Source: Streptomyces hundungensis
GTDB taxonomy: Bacteria > Actinomycetota > Actinomycetes > Streptomycetales > Streptomycetaceae
Assembly (NCBI RefSeq): GCF_003627815.1
Contig: NZ_CP032698.1
Location: 2,728,001 to 2,792,000 of the forward strand
DNA length: 64,000 bases
Direction: 5' to 3'
In this document: positions 47,733-55,625 of the stretch, in pieces
How positions within the stretch are numbered: position 1 is the stretch's first letter
Layout of the letters: the number at the start of each line of letters is the position of its first letter
Notes under the pieces: generated by a model
Seen by the model: the letters and a program-made list of their open reading frames with translations, nothing else
The model's database searches: none
Told to the model about the DNA's origin: nothing
Position numbers and translations under genes: made by a program

Positions 47733-49028
47733 TCACTTCTGCTGGATCAGCTTGGTCATCTGGGCGGCCGCGCTGTCCAGGGCCTCCTTGGACGACTCCT
47801 TGCCCTGGAGACACTTGGCGATCTCGTTGCGCAGGATCGTCTTCATCTCGTCGCTGAACAGCACGGGCGTGTAGTTGACGGCGGTGGGGAGCATCTTCGC
47901 CGAGGCGACCCGGATCTTGCCCTCCTCGCTGCCGTCGGACTTCGTCCAGTACTCCTTGTCGAGCGAGCCCTTGGTGCTGGGGAAGACGGCGACCTTGTGG
48001 CCGAAGTCCTCCTGGTTCTTCTGGTCCGTGACGAAGTGGGCGAAGGCGAGCGCGGTCGCGGTGTTCTTGCTCCCCGAGTTCACCGAGAGGCCCTGCAAGT
48101 ACATGTTCTGCTTGCCGGTGTTGGTCGGTACGTCGGTGATGCCGAGGCTGCTGTAGAGCGAGGGGGCGGACTTCTTGAAGGTCTCCAGGTCATGGGCGCT
48201 GCCCGGGTTCATGGCGACCTCCTGCTGGAGGAACTTCTGCCCGGCCGTCTCGGCGGTGAGCGTCAGCGCCTGCTTGTGCAGTCCGCCCTCCTTGAACATG
48301 GTCTGATACTTCGTCAGGAACTCGACGCCCTTGGCGTCGTTGAAGGTGAACTTCGTGCCGTCCTTGCTCATGATCTCGACGCCGTAGCGTCCGAAGTCCT
48401 CGACGGTCGGCGGCTGCGCGAGGGTCGCCTTGCCCTTCTGGCCCAACTGGGCTGCGTCCGCGAAGAGTTCGTCGAAGGTCTTCGGGGCCTTGTCGGCGTC
48501 GAGCCCGGCGTCCTTGAACATGGCCTTGTTGTAGAAGAGCGGGCCGGTGTTCAGATACCAGGGGAAGGCGTACGAGCCGTCGAGCCCCGGCATGTCGAAG
48601 CCGTGCCAGGCGCCGTCCAGGTATTCGGGCTTGAACTTCGCGGCGACCTTGTCCTTGTCCAGGTTGAGCAAGGTGCCGGCCTTGGCGAGCGGATAAGCGA
48701 GGTCCGGGGAGAGGTTCACGACATCGGGGAGGGTGCCGGCGGTGGCGTCCGCGCTCAGCTTGTCGGCGTAGTTGTCGGCGGGCTGGTCCACCCACTTCAC
48801 CTTGGCGCCGGGGTTCGCTTTCTCGAAGTCCTTGATGACGCCTTCGAAGTAGTCCTTGAAGTTGGCTCGGAGGTTCCAGGTCTGGAACTTGATCTCGCCC
48901 TCGATCTTCCCGTCGGTGGCCGAGCCCTTTCCGCTCCCGCCGCCACCGCACGCGGTGAGCAGGGTGAGCGAGAGGGCCGCGCCGAGACCGACGGCCGTCC
49001 GGATCGCGACACTGCGATGAATGGACAT
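47733..49028 (-). CDS. Extracellular sugar-binding lipoprotein of an ABC importer
   Basis: 431 residues. Lipoprotein signal with lipobox LLTAC and Cys27, followed by GGGGSGKGS. The mature part is a family-1 solute-binding protein: EGEIKFQTWNLRANFKDYFEGVIKDFEKANPGAKVKWVDQP, YAFPWYLNTGPLFYNKAMF, PSTKGSLDKEYW, MTKLIQQK. ATG 49028 has a GAAGGAG site 10 bases upstream. First gene of the operon and divergent from a LacI regulator. From its neighbours the ligand is probably a high-mannose N-glycan fragment. Confidence 0.93.
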   Translation of the reverse strand: MSIHRSVAIRTAVGLGAALSLTLLTACGGGGSGKGSATDGKIEGEIKFQTWNLRANFKDYFEGVIKDFEKANPGAKVKWVDQPADNYADKLSADATAGTLPDVVNLSPDLAYPLAKAGTLLNLDKDKVAAKFKPEYLDGAWHGFDMPGLDGSYAFPWYLNTGPLFYNKAMFKDAGLDADKAPKTFDELFADAAQLGQKGKATLAQPPTVEDFGRYGVEIMSKDGTKFTFNDAKGVEFLTKYQTMFKEGGLHKQALTLTAETAGQKFLQQEVAMNPGSAHDLETFKKSAPSLYSSLGITDVPTNTGKQNMYLQGLSVNSGSKNTATALAFAHFVTDQKNQEDFGHKVAVFPSTKGSLDKEYWTKSDGSEEGKIRVASAKMLPTAVNYTPVLFSDEMKTILRNEIAKCLQGKESSKEALDSAAAQMTKLIQQK

Positions 49029-49096
49029 GAGTGGCTGACTCCTTCGCCTCGTCCCGATGACGTTGCACACCATGCAGCGCCTATGAATTGGACGTC

Positions 49097-49119
49097 AATA
49101 CCGAATAAGTGCCGGTATT
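49097..49119. promoter_or_regulatory. Inverted repeat upstream of the sugar-binding protein gene
   Basis: Arms AATACCG and CGGTATT are separated by 9 bases, 69 bases upstream of the start at 49028. A TTGACG hexamer on the minus strand (49097-49092) overlaps the edge, so it could be a repressor site over the operon promoter. Confidence 0.45.
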
Positions 49120-49184
49120 CACTAAACCCGCAGGTGGGAGCCGCTAAATAGGACTAAAGTCCCTAATCTTGTAGGTCAACTAAG

Positions 49185-49213
49185 GCGGTTTAGTGAGGAA
49201 CTAACTAAACCGC
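49185..49213. promoter_or_regulatory. Inverted repeat in the sugar operon / lacI intergenic region
   Basis: Perfect 10-bp arms GCGGTTTAGT and ACTAAACCGC flank a 9-base spacer. Related half-sites ACTAAA occur at 49120 and within GGACTAAAGTCC (49151-49162). A strong candidate for repressor or looping contacts shared by the divergent promoters. Confidence 0.6.
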
Positions 49214-49219
49214 GTTACC

Positions 49220-49229
49220 AACGCGCGTT
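49220..49229. promoter_or_regulatory. CpG-centred palindrome AACGCGCGTT, candidate LacI-type operator
   Basis: A perfect 10-bp dyad with the central CG typical of LacI-family operators, 12 bases before the lacI-type start codon. Probably an autoregulatory site. Confidence 0.5.
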
Positions 49230-49240
49230 AGCATCCCCTC

Positions 49241-50323
49241 ATGAGCGAGATCGAAAGCGATGCGCCGCCACCCCGCCGCCCGACGATGAAGGACGTGGCC
49301 AGAGAGGCCGGCGTCTCCACCAGCGCCGTCTCCTTCGCGCTCAACGACCGGCCGGGGGTGTCCGACGCGACCCGTCGGCGGGTCATACGGGTCGCGGACC
49401 GGCTCGGCTGGCGGCCCAGCTCGGCGGCGCGGGCGCTCTCGGGAGAGAACGCGGGCGCGGTGGGCATGGTGCTGGCCCGCCCGGCCGACAGCCTGGGCGG
49501 GGAGTCCTTCTTCCTCCAGCTCGTCTCGGGCATCCAGGCGAGCCTCGCGCCGCGCGACCAGGCGCTGGTCTTCCAGATGGTCGACGACGTCCAGGCGGAG
49601 TGCGAGCTGTACCGGCGCTGGTGGGCGCAGCGGCGGGTCGACGGGGTGATCGTGGTCGACCCCCGGGTCTCGGACCCCCGGCCCGAGACCCTCGCGGTAC
49701 TCGGCCTGCCGGCCGTGATCATCGGCGGAATGGAGGCGCCGGGCAATCCGGGCGCGCCCCAACTCCCCCGCCAGGCACGGCTGTCCAACATCTGGGCCGA
49801 CGACTCCGGGGCGATGGATCTGATCGTCCGTCATCTGTACGGCCTCGGCCACCGCCGCATCGGCCACATCGCGGGTACGCCGGGCTTCGCCCACACGGCT
49901 CGCCGGATCGCCTCGCTGCGTGCGGCGGCGCGGCGCCTCGGCCTCGATCACGCGGTGTCCGTGACCACGGACTTCACGGACCGCCAGGGCGCCAAGGCGG
50001 CCCGCCGCCTGTTCTCGGCGCCGACCCCGCCGACCGCCCTCATCTGCGACAACGAGGTGATGGCGGTGGCGGCGGTCAGCGTGGCGGCGGAGCGGGGGCT
50101 GCTGATCCCGAGGGACGTCTCGGTGGTGTCCTGGGAGGACTCCCCGATCTGCCACACGCTGCATCCCCAACTGACGGCGCTGGTCCGCAAGGCGGACGAG
50201 TTCGGCGGCCGGGCCGCGTCCGAACTCCTGGCCCTCCTCGACGGCAGCGCCCCCCGCCAACTCCAGGACCCACTGCCGCAGCTACAGCCCCGCGAAAGCA
50301 CGGGGTCGCCTCCGGGCCAGTAG
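49241..50323 (+). CDS. LacI-family transcriptional regulator
   Basis: 360 residues. N-terminal HTH and hinge are TMKDVAREAGVSTSAVSFALNDRPGVSDATRRRVIRVADRLGWRPSSAARALSG. The effector domain is periplasmic-binding-protein-like (GVIVVDPRVSD, LYGLGHRRIGHIAGTPGFAHTARR, ALICDNEVMAVAAVSVAAERGLLIPRDVSVVSWEDS). Divergent from the glycan-import operon, whose intergenic region carries three dyads, so it is the likely local repressor relieved by an imported mannose-containing sugar. No ribosome site is evident before 49241. Confidence 0.92.
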   Translation: MSEIESDAPPPRRPTMKDVAREAGVSTSAVSFALNDRPGVSDATRRRVIRVADRLGWRPSSAARALSGENAGAVGMVLARPADSLGGESFFLQLVSGIQASLAPRDQALVFQMVDDVQAECELYRRWWAQRRVDGVIVVDPRVSDPRPETLAVLGLPAVIIGGMEAPGNPGAPQLPRQARLSNIWADDSGAMDLIVRHLYGLGHRRIGHIAGTPGFAHTARRIASLRAAARRLGLDHAVSVTTDFTDRQGAKAARRLFSAPTPPTALICDNEVMAVAAVSVAAERGLLIPRDVSVVSWEDSPICHTLHPQLTALVRKADEFGGRAASELLALLDGSAPRQLQDPLPQLQPRESTGSPPGQ

Positions 50324-50482
50324 GCCCGGGTGGCCTTTCACACCAGCTCCGCTCGTGACGGGGTGCTTCCGTCACCAAGCGCTGCGGGCTCAAATGACCG
50401 AAGTGCAGGCCCCCTTGACGCTCTCGGCGAGTCCGGGCGATGGTCATAGAACCATGTGGAACCGCACCGGGCTGGAGGAGCC

Positions 50483-50725
50483 ATGGCACTACGGTTCATC
50501 GCGAAAGATCCGAACACGGATGGGGCGAACTGTCCCACGGCGTGGGTCGACGAAGAGACCCACGAGTTGGTGTTCCAGGGCCGCACCGCTGACGAGCACA
50601 CGTTGACCGAGTGCCTGGTGACCGGACCCGTTCCCGCATACGAATCGGTGGTACGGCTGCCGCTGAGCATGGTGGCCGCTATCAGGGAGGCATGTGATGT
50701 GGCGGAGCGCGCCGCCGTTCGCTGA
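50483..50725 (+). CDS. Small hypothetical protein of the DUF6879/XRE module
   Basis: 80 residues beginning MALRFIAKDPNTDGANCPTAWVDEETHELVFQGRTADEHTL, with a GGAGGAG site directly upstream. I recognise it only as the type of small acidic protein that often precedes DUF6879 and DUF5753 regulators in Streptomyces. It is not a DUF397 protein: the W-x-KSSYS and VRDSK patterns are absent. Its end overlaps the next gene by 29 bases. Confidence 0.75.
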   Translation: MALRFIAKDPNTDGANCPTAWVDEETHELVFQGRTADEHTLTECLVTGPVPAYESVVRLPLSMVAAIREACDVAERAAVR

Positions 50726-51221
50726 GTTGTTGGCGGGTTGTCAGCACTCGGCCCTGCATCTTGAGATGCGGGACCACTATGACGACCCGGACGAGGCACC
50801 CCGCGTCGCGGCGTGGAAGGCGGGGCACCGTCCCGACCCGGACGACCGTGCGTCATGGTGGCGTCCGTGGCTCGACATGGTCGCTGAAACCGTCGCCCGG
50901 GGTGTTGTCATCCGGCGTGCCCGAATCGTCTCGGAACCGGTCAGCGAGTACACGAAGTACCTCTACGACGGCACGTTCACCAATGTGGCGGCCGGCGAAG
51001 AGGTTCGGTGGCTGCCCCGCCGCAAGGCCTCGGACCTGGCACTGCCCGGCAACGACTTCTGGCTGTTCGACGACCATCTCGTCAGGTTCGGCTACTTCGC
51101 GGGCGACGGGGCTTACCTAGGCGACGAGGTATCCGACGAACCCGCCGTGGCCAAGCTGTGCGCTGACGCTTTCCAGAGCGTCTGGAGCAGGGCGACGCCG
51201 CACGCCGAATACCGGGTTTGA
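50697..51221 (+). CDS. DUF6879-family protein
   Basis: 174 residues, MWRSAPPFAELLAGCQHSALHLEMRDHYDD... with RRARIVSEPVSEYTKYLYDGTF, EEVRWLPRRKASDLALPGNDFWLFDDHLVRFGYFAGDG. The pattern matches the uncharacterised DUF6879 family, regularly found beside XRE/DUF5753 regulators. The ORF opens with GTG 50694, but GGGAGG at 50685-50690 better suits ATG 50697. Overlaps the preceding small gene. Molecular role unknown. Confidence 0.82.
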   Translation: MWRSAPPFAELLAGCQHSALHLEMRDHYDDPDEAPRVAAWKAGHRPDPDDRASWWRPWLDMVAETVARGVVIRRARIVSEPVSEYTKYLYDGTFTNVAAGEEVRWLPRRKASDLALPGNDFWLFDDHLVRFGYFAGDGAYLGDEVSDEPAVAKLCADAFQSVWSRATPHAEYRV

Positions 51222-51236
51222 CGGCCACCACAGCAC

Positions 51237-52085
51237 ATGCCCACGTCGCCGTCCTCAAGTGTCCAGTCTGCCCGCAAGAGGGTCGCTGACCGGCTACGGG
51301 AGCTCCGCAGGGATGCGAACCTGACCGCCACCGACATCGCCGATCGCACAGGTTGGTACAAGTCCAAGGTCTCCCGCCTCGAGAACGCCGTAACGCCCCC
51401 GTCCGATGACGACATCCGAGCATGGTGCCGGGCTTGTGATGCCGACGGGCTGGCCGCGGACCTGATCGCGGCCTCCCGCTCGGCAGACAACATGTACGTC
51501 GAATGGCGACGGCTCCAACGCACCGGTTTGCGTCGGCTCCAGGAGTCGTACGTCCCGCTCTTCGAGCGCACCCGGTTGTTTCGGATCTACTGCTCCAACG
51601 TCGTTCCGGGACTGCTGCAAACGGACGGCTACGCACGTGCGTTGCTCGGATCCATCACCGCGTTCCGCGACGCCCCGAACGACGTGTCCGAAGCGGTGGC
51701 GGCCCGGCTGGACCGCTCGCGCGTGATCCGCGAAGGAAACCATCGCTTCGCCCTGCTGGTCGAAGAGGCGGTTCTCCGTCACCGCGTGGGCGACGCCGAG
51801 GCGATGGCAGGGCAGTTGGGCCACTTGCTCTCGGCCATGGCACTTCCGTCCGTGTCTCTGGGCGTGATCCCCTTCACCGCCGAACGCCGCATGTGGATGA
51901 TCGAGACGTTCAGCATCTACGACGAGCAACAGGCCCAGGTCGAGCTACTGACGGCACAGGTGAACGTGACCGCGCCGTCCGAAGTCGGGCAGTACGTCAA
52001 AGCGTTCGGCGAATTCGCCAAACTCGCCGTGCACGGCGCCGAGGCCCGGTCTTTGATCACCGCCGCCATCGACGCGCTGGAGTGA
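51237..52085 (+). CDS. XRE-family helix-turn-helix regulator with DUF5753
   Basis: 282 residues. N-terminal HTH at about residues 12-67 (RVADRLRELRRDANLTATDIADRTGWYKSKVSRLENA), then a DUF5753 domain (YVPLFERTRLFRIYCSNVVPGLLQTDGYARALL, RSRVIREGNHRFALLVEEAVLRHRVGDAEAMAGQLGHLL, LGVIPF). Proteins of this type are abundant in Streptomyces and usually pair with a small DUF397 partner to control development or antibiotic production. Here the partner position is taken by other small proteins. It lies 15 bases after the DUF6879 gene. Confidence 0.92.
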   Translation: MPTSPSSSVQSARKRVADRLRELRRDANLTATDIADRTGWYKSKVSRLENAVTPPSDDDIRAWCRACDADGLAADLIAASRSADNMYVEWRRLQRTGLRRLQESYVPLFERTRLFRIYCSNVVPGLLQTDGYARALLGSITAFRDAPNDVSEAVAARLDRSRVIREGNHRFALLVEEAVLRHRVGDAEAMAGQLGHLLSAMALPSVSLGVIPFTAERRMWMIETFSIYDEQQAQVELLTAQVNVTAPSEVGQYVKAFGEFAKLAVHGAEARSLITAAIDALE

Positions 52086-52108
52086 ACTCGTGGAACTCAG
52101 TAGAACTC
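52084..52108 (+). repeat. Three GAACTC direct repeats at the end of the XRE gene
   Basis: GAACTC occurs at 52084, 52093 and 52103, spaced 9 and 10 bases, just before the small Cys-containing gene. About one-turn spacing suggests a binding site, perhaps for the XRE protein itself (inference). Confidence 0.4.
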
Positions 52109-52164
52109 ACTAGGTGTTGCCACACCCGACTTCCTACCGTGGTCGTCATCGAACCACGCGACGG

Positions 52165-52398
52165 ATGGGCGACACGACCATGACGGACCCACCGACCTAC
52201 CCCCAACCGGCCGTCGAACTGGCCGACTTCGTCGAGGAGTACCTCTACGGCTGCTCCCCCGCCCCCGGCTGCGGGGTCTGTGCCGCGCTCGCCAAGGAGT
52301 TGGCGGTGGCGCGCGCGGCGCGCGAGTACAGCCGGGCCTATGACGCCGCCGCGGAGATCCGCAACCACCCCCACGCGCCCGCCCGCGCCGAGAGATGA
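52165..52398 (+). CDS. Small Cys-cluster hypothetical protein
   Basis: 77 residues, MGDTTMTDPPTYPQPAVELADFVEEYLYGCSPAPGCGVCAALAKELAVARAAREYSRAYDAAAEIRNHP. The CSPAPGCGVC cluster could bind a metal, but there are only three cysteines. A second ATG at 52180 is possible. No family recognised beyond being typical of proteins downstream of XRE/DUF5753 genes. Convergent with the HelD-like gene 53 bases later. Confidence 0.6.
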   Translation: MGDTTMTDPPTYPQPAVELADFVEEYLYGCSPAPGCGVCAALAKELAVARAAREYSRAYDAAAEIRNHPHAPARAER

Positions 52399-52451
52399 CA
52401 GCCCGGCCCCATCCCCCGGAGGGTTTCGGGAAGGGGCGGGGTGGGGAAAAA

Positions 52452-54683
52452 TCAGCCCTCCAAACCCCCCAGCGCCCCCGGCAGTACCCCCGAATACAGC
52501 ACCCCGAGCCGCTGCGTAGCCCGGGTCAGCGCGACATACAGGTCGCTCACCCCGTACTCCCCCGGCTCCACGACCAGCACCGAGTCGAATTCGAGCCCCT
52601 TCGCCTGGCGGGGGTCGAGCAGGACCACCTCGCTCGTCAGGTCGGGGGTGGCGCCCCATGCCGCGTCGGGCAGGGCCGCGAGGAGGGCGGGGTGGAGGGG
52701 GCCCGGGGCGATCACGGCGAGGCGGCCCGTACCGCGCCAGGATGTCGTGGCGTCCGCCACCGCCGAGGCCAGCGCGTCGGGGGCGACGCGGCGGGCCCAG
52801 GGGCGTACCCCGGTGGAGCGGACGGAGCTGGGCGGGACGAAGGACGGGTCCGCCGCCCGGCACACCTCGGCCGCCACCTCCATGATCTCCGCCGGCGTAC
52901 GGTAGTTGACGCCGAGGCGTACGTGCTCCCAGTTCCCCTCGGCGACGTACGGAGCGAGGATGCGCTCCCAGGAACCCAGCCCCGCCGCGTCCGCGGTCTG
53001 CGCCGGGTCGCCGACCAGGGTCATCGAGCGGGTCGGGCAGCGCCGCATCAGCAGGCGCCAGGCCATCGCCGAGAGCTCCTGGGCCTCGTCGACGATAATG
53101 TGGCCGAACGCCCAGGTGCGGTCGGCGGCGGCCCGTTCGGCGGCGCTGCGGTGGTCGGCCTCCTCGTGGCGCTCGGCCATCCGCTCGGCGTCGATGATGT
53201 TGTGCGCCGCGAGCACCTCGGACTCCTCGTCCTCGAACTCGTACGACTCCGATCCGGCGGAGAGGTCGAGCACGCCCTGCGCGTAGGCGATCCGCTCCTG
53301 GCGCTCGGCCTCGGCGGCAGCCCGTGCGGCACTGTCGTCCTCGCCGAGCAGTTCGGCCGCCTCGTCGAGCAGCGGTACGTCCGCGGGCGTCCAGGTGTCG
53401 CCTTCGCGCCGGATCAACTTGGCCTCGGCGTCCGGCAGATGGGTCGGCTCGGCGAGGAAGTCCGCCACGAGTTCCTGCGGCGTCAGCAGGGGCCAGAGCG
53501 TCTCGATCGCGGCGTGCACCTCCCGGCTCGTCGCGATCTCCTTGCCCATCTGGGCGGCGTCGTCGGGACCGAGCAGGTTCGGTCCGCCGAAGGGGTCGGC
53601 GCCGATCCGCTCCACCAGTTGCGCGGTGAGGGCGTCGATGATGTGGAAGGCGAAGTGCGGCCGGGCCAGGTTGTGCGGGAAGCCGCTCTCACGCGCCTTC
53701 CACCGGGCGTCCTCGGCCATCGCGCGGTCGAGCTGGAGCGTGCCGTAGCCGTCGTGCGGGATCTCGACGAACCGCTCGGGCACGGTCTGGCGGTCGCGTA
53801 CGACCCGCGCGAGCACGTCGGCCATGTCCGCGCGGCCCTTGATCTCGGCCGCCTCGGGGGTGTCGGTGCCGCTCGCGTGCACGCCGGGGAACAGCTCGGA
53901 CATCGTCGACAGGAGCACCCCGGTCTCGCCGAGCGAGGGCAGTACGTCCCCGATGTAGCCGAGGAACGCCGGGTTGGGCCCGACGACGAGCACGGCCCTG
54001 CGGGCCAGCAACTCCCGGTGCTCGTACAGGAGATACGCCGCCCGGTGCAGGGCGACCACGGTCTTTCCGGTGCCGGGGCCGCCCTCCACGACGAGCACGC
54101 CGCGGTGCGGTGCGCGGATGATGCGGTCCTGCTCGGCCTGGATGGTCTGCACGATGTCGTGCATCCGGCCGGTGCGGGCCGCGTCGAGCGCGGCGAGCAG
54201 CACCTCGTCCGCGTTGGCGCCCTCGTGGCCGGTGCGCTCCGCGTCCGTCAGGTCGAGGAGTTCGTCGTGCAGCGCCGTGACGGTGCGTCCCTCGGTGCTG
54301 ATGTGGCGCCTGCGCCGCAATCCCATGGGGGAATATCCGGTCGCGAGATAGAAGGGGCGGGCGACATCGGCGCGCCAGTCGACCACCAGCGGGGTGCGTT
54401 CCCGATCATTCCTGCGGATTCCGATGCGTCCCACGTGATGCGTCGTACCGTCGCGGAAATCGAGCCGCCCGAAACACAGTCCGTTCTCTCCCGCGTTCAG
54501 GGCGGCGAGCAGGCCCGACTGCTCGGCCACCAGCACATCGCGCTCAAGCCGGGCCTGCTGACCGGTCCCGACCTGCGCCAACGCCGTCTGCGTCGCGGCC
54601 TCCGCCTGATCACGCAGCTCGTCGAGGCGGGCGTAGAGACCGGTGATGAATTGCTGTTCCTTCCGGAATTCCTCGGTTGACAA
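52452..54683 (-). CDS. HelD-like RNA polymerase-associated helicase (UvrD/Rep superfamily)
   Basis: About 743 residues. N-terminal coiled-coil arm (EEFRKEQQFITGLYARLDELRDQAEAATQTAL), Walker A GGPGTGKTVV, motifs HIIVDEAQELS, MTLVGDPAQT, LGVNYRTPAEI and VLLDPRQAKGLEFDSVLVVEP near the end, and an acidic helical insertion. HelD proteins remove stalled RNA polymerase from DNA; the actinomycete HelR branch also protects it from rifamycins. Start is uncertain. TTG 54683 has AGGAG 5 bases upstream and begins STEEFRKEQ. ATG 54740 keeps the frame open and would add 19 residues. Confidence 0.88.
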   Translation of the reverse strand: MSTEEFRKEQQFITGLYARLDELRDQAEAATQTALAQVGTGQQARLERDVLVAEQSGLLAALNAGENGLCFGRLDFRDGTTHHVGRIGIRRNDRERTPLVVDWRADVARPFYLATGYSPMGLRRRRHISTEGRTVTALHDELLDLTDAERTGHEGANADEVLLAALDAARTGRMHDIVQTIQAEQDRIIRAPHRGVLVVEGGPGTGKTVVALHRAAYLLYEHRELLARRAVLVVGPNPAFLGYIGDVLPSLGETGVLLSTMSELFPGVHASGTDTPEAAEIKGRADMADVLARVVRDRQTVPERFVEIPHDGYGTLQLDRAMAEDARWKARESGFPHNLARPHFAFHIIDALTAQLVERIGADPFGGPNLLGPDDAAQMGKEIATSREVHAAIETLWPLLTPQELVADFLAEPTHLPDAEAKLIRREGDTWTPADVPLLDEAAELLGEDDSAARAAAEAERQERIAYAQGVLDLSAGSESYEFEDEESEVLAAHNIIDAERMAERHEEADHRSAAERAAADRTWAFGHIIVDEAQELSAMAWRLLMRRCPTRSMTLVGDPAQTADAAGLGSWERILAPYVAEGNWEHVRLGVNYRTPAEIMEVAAEVCRAADPSFVPPSSVRSTGVRPWARRVAPDALASAVADATTSWRGTGRLAVIAPGPLHPALLAALPDAAWGATPDLTSEVVLLDPRQAKGLEFDSVLVVEPGEYGVSDLYVALTRATQRLGVLYSGVLPGALGGLEG

Positions 54684-54771
54684 TTCCACTCCTGACGCGG
54701 TACAGTGTTTCCATAAGGCTTCTTCGTGGCTTGCATTCATTCGGAGACACGAAACACCTAATATACGCAAG

Positions 54772-54807
54772 GGAATGCCCCGGATGTCAATTCATCCGGG
54801 GCATTCC
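54772..54807. terminator. Hairpin terminator between trxA and the HelD-like gene
   Basis: A perfect 15-bp stem (54772-54786 with 54793-54807) closes a 6-base loop. On the plus strand it is followed by five Ts. On the minus strand it lies 37 bases past the thioredoxin stop and so ends that operon, shielding the HelD promoter. Confidence 0.85.
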
Positions 54808-54843
54808 TTTTTGGTTCCCGCGTCCGCGCGTCCGCGGGAACGG

Positions 54844-55176
54844 TCAGATGACGTCTTCCAGCTCCTGCAACAGCCGTCGCTTCGGCCGCGCGCCCACCAT
54901 CGACTTCACGGGCTCGCCCGCGCGGAAGACCATCAGGGTGGGCATCGACAGGACGCCGTACTTCGCGGTCGTCTCGGGGTTGGTGTCCACGTCGATCTGG
55001 ACGATCTTCAGCCGGTCCGCCTCCTCCGCCGCCACGGCGCTCAGCACGGGCGCGATCTGCCGGCACGGCGGGCACCAGTCGGCCGTGAACTCCACCAGGA
55101 CCGGAAGCCCGGCCTCCATCACTTCCGCGTGGAAGGTCGCGTCGGTGACCTCGTCCACGCCTGCTGCCTTGATCAT
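54844..55176 (-). CDS. trxA: Thioredoxin with WCPPC active site
   Basis: 110-residue cytoplasmic thioredoxin: FHAEVMEAGLPVLVEFTADWCPPCRQIAPVLSAVAAEEADRLKIVQIDVDTNPETTAKYGVLSMPTLMVFRAGEPVKSMVGARPK. The redox pair is Cys35/Cys38. The usual WCGPC is WCPPC here, which in other thioredoxins shifts redox potential and partner choice. The conserved cis-Pro (MPT) is present. ATG 55176 has GAGGAG upstream and overlaps the MerR stop (ATGA), so both are co-translated. It is probably a minor, stress-induced thioredoxin. Confidence 0.93.
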   Translation of the reverse strand: MIKAAGVDEVTDATFHAEVMEAGLPVLVEFTADWCPPCRQIAPVLSAVAAEEADRLKIVQIDVDTNPETTAKYGVLSMPTLMVFRAGEPVKSMVGARPKRRLLQELEDVI

Positions 55177-55610
55177 TGCGTCGTCTCCTCGGTGTGGGGC
55201 GGGGTCGGCGGACTCAACTCGCAGAGCGGCTCCGGGCCGCCCGGAACCTGCGCCGCGGCCAGTACTTCGGCCCGGGCCAGCTCCTCGCCCACCTGGGCGC
55301 GTACGGCGCTGAGTTCGCCGATCAGCGCGTCGAGCTCGGTCAGCTTGCGGCGGTACACGGCGAGCGACGCGGGACAGGTGTCCCCGGCCGGATGGCCCGC
55401 CCGCAGGCACTCCACGAACGGCCGGGTCTCCTCCAACTCGAACCCGAAGTCCTGAAGGGTCCTGATCTGCTGGAGCAGCCGCAGGTCGTTCTCGTCGTAC
55501 GTCCGGTAGCCGTTGTCGGTGCGCCGCGCGGCCAGCAGGCCGCGCGACTCGTAGTACCGAAGCGTGCGGGTGGTCGTCCCGGCCCGCGCCGCGAGTTCGC
55601 CGATGCGCAT
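55173..55610 (-). CDS. MerR-family transcriptional regulator
   Basis: 145 residues. N-terminal winged HTH MRIGELAARAGTTTRTLRYYESRGLLAARRTDNGYRTYDENDLRLLQQIRTLQDFGFELEE, a coiled-coil dimer helix, and cysteines at ECLRAGHPAGDTC and EPLCELS. Cys-containing MerR regulators sense metals, redox or electrophiles. Coupled to thioredoxin, a thiol-stress role is likely (inference). No ribosome site is clear before ATG 55610; it may be leaderless. It probably activates its own operon. Confidence 0.92.
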   Translation of the reverse strand: MRIGELAARAGTTTRTLRYYESRGLLAARRTDNGYRTYDENDLRLLQQIRTLQDFGFELEETRPFVECLRAGHPAGDTCPASLAVYRRKLTELDALIGELSAVRAQVGEELARAEVLAAAQVPGGPEPLCELSPPTPPHTEETTQ

Positions 55611-55625
55611 GACAAGGACGGTAAT

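Noticed and set aside
50483..50725. DUF397 protein as partner of the XRE regulator
   Set aside because: The diagnostic KSSYS and VRDSK patterns are missing.
52395..54680. 761-codon plus frame opposite the HelD-like gene
   Set aside because: Antisense shadow with His/Arg/Gly-rich translation.
54684..54771. Rifamycin-associated element upstream of the HelD-like gene
   Set aside because: No G/C-rich dyad of the expected kind is visible; the only dyad is the trxA terminator.
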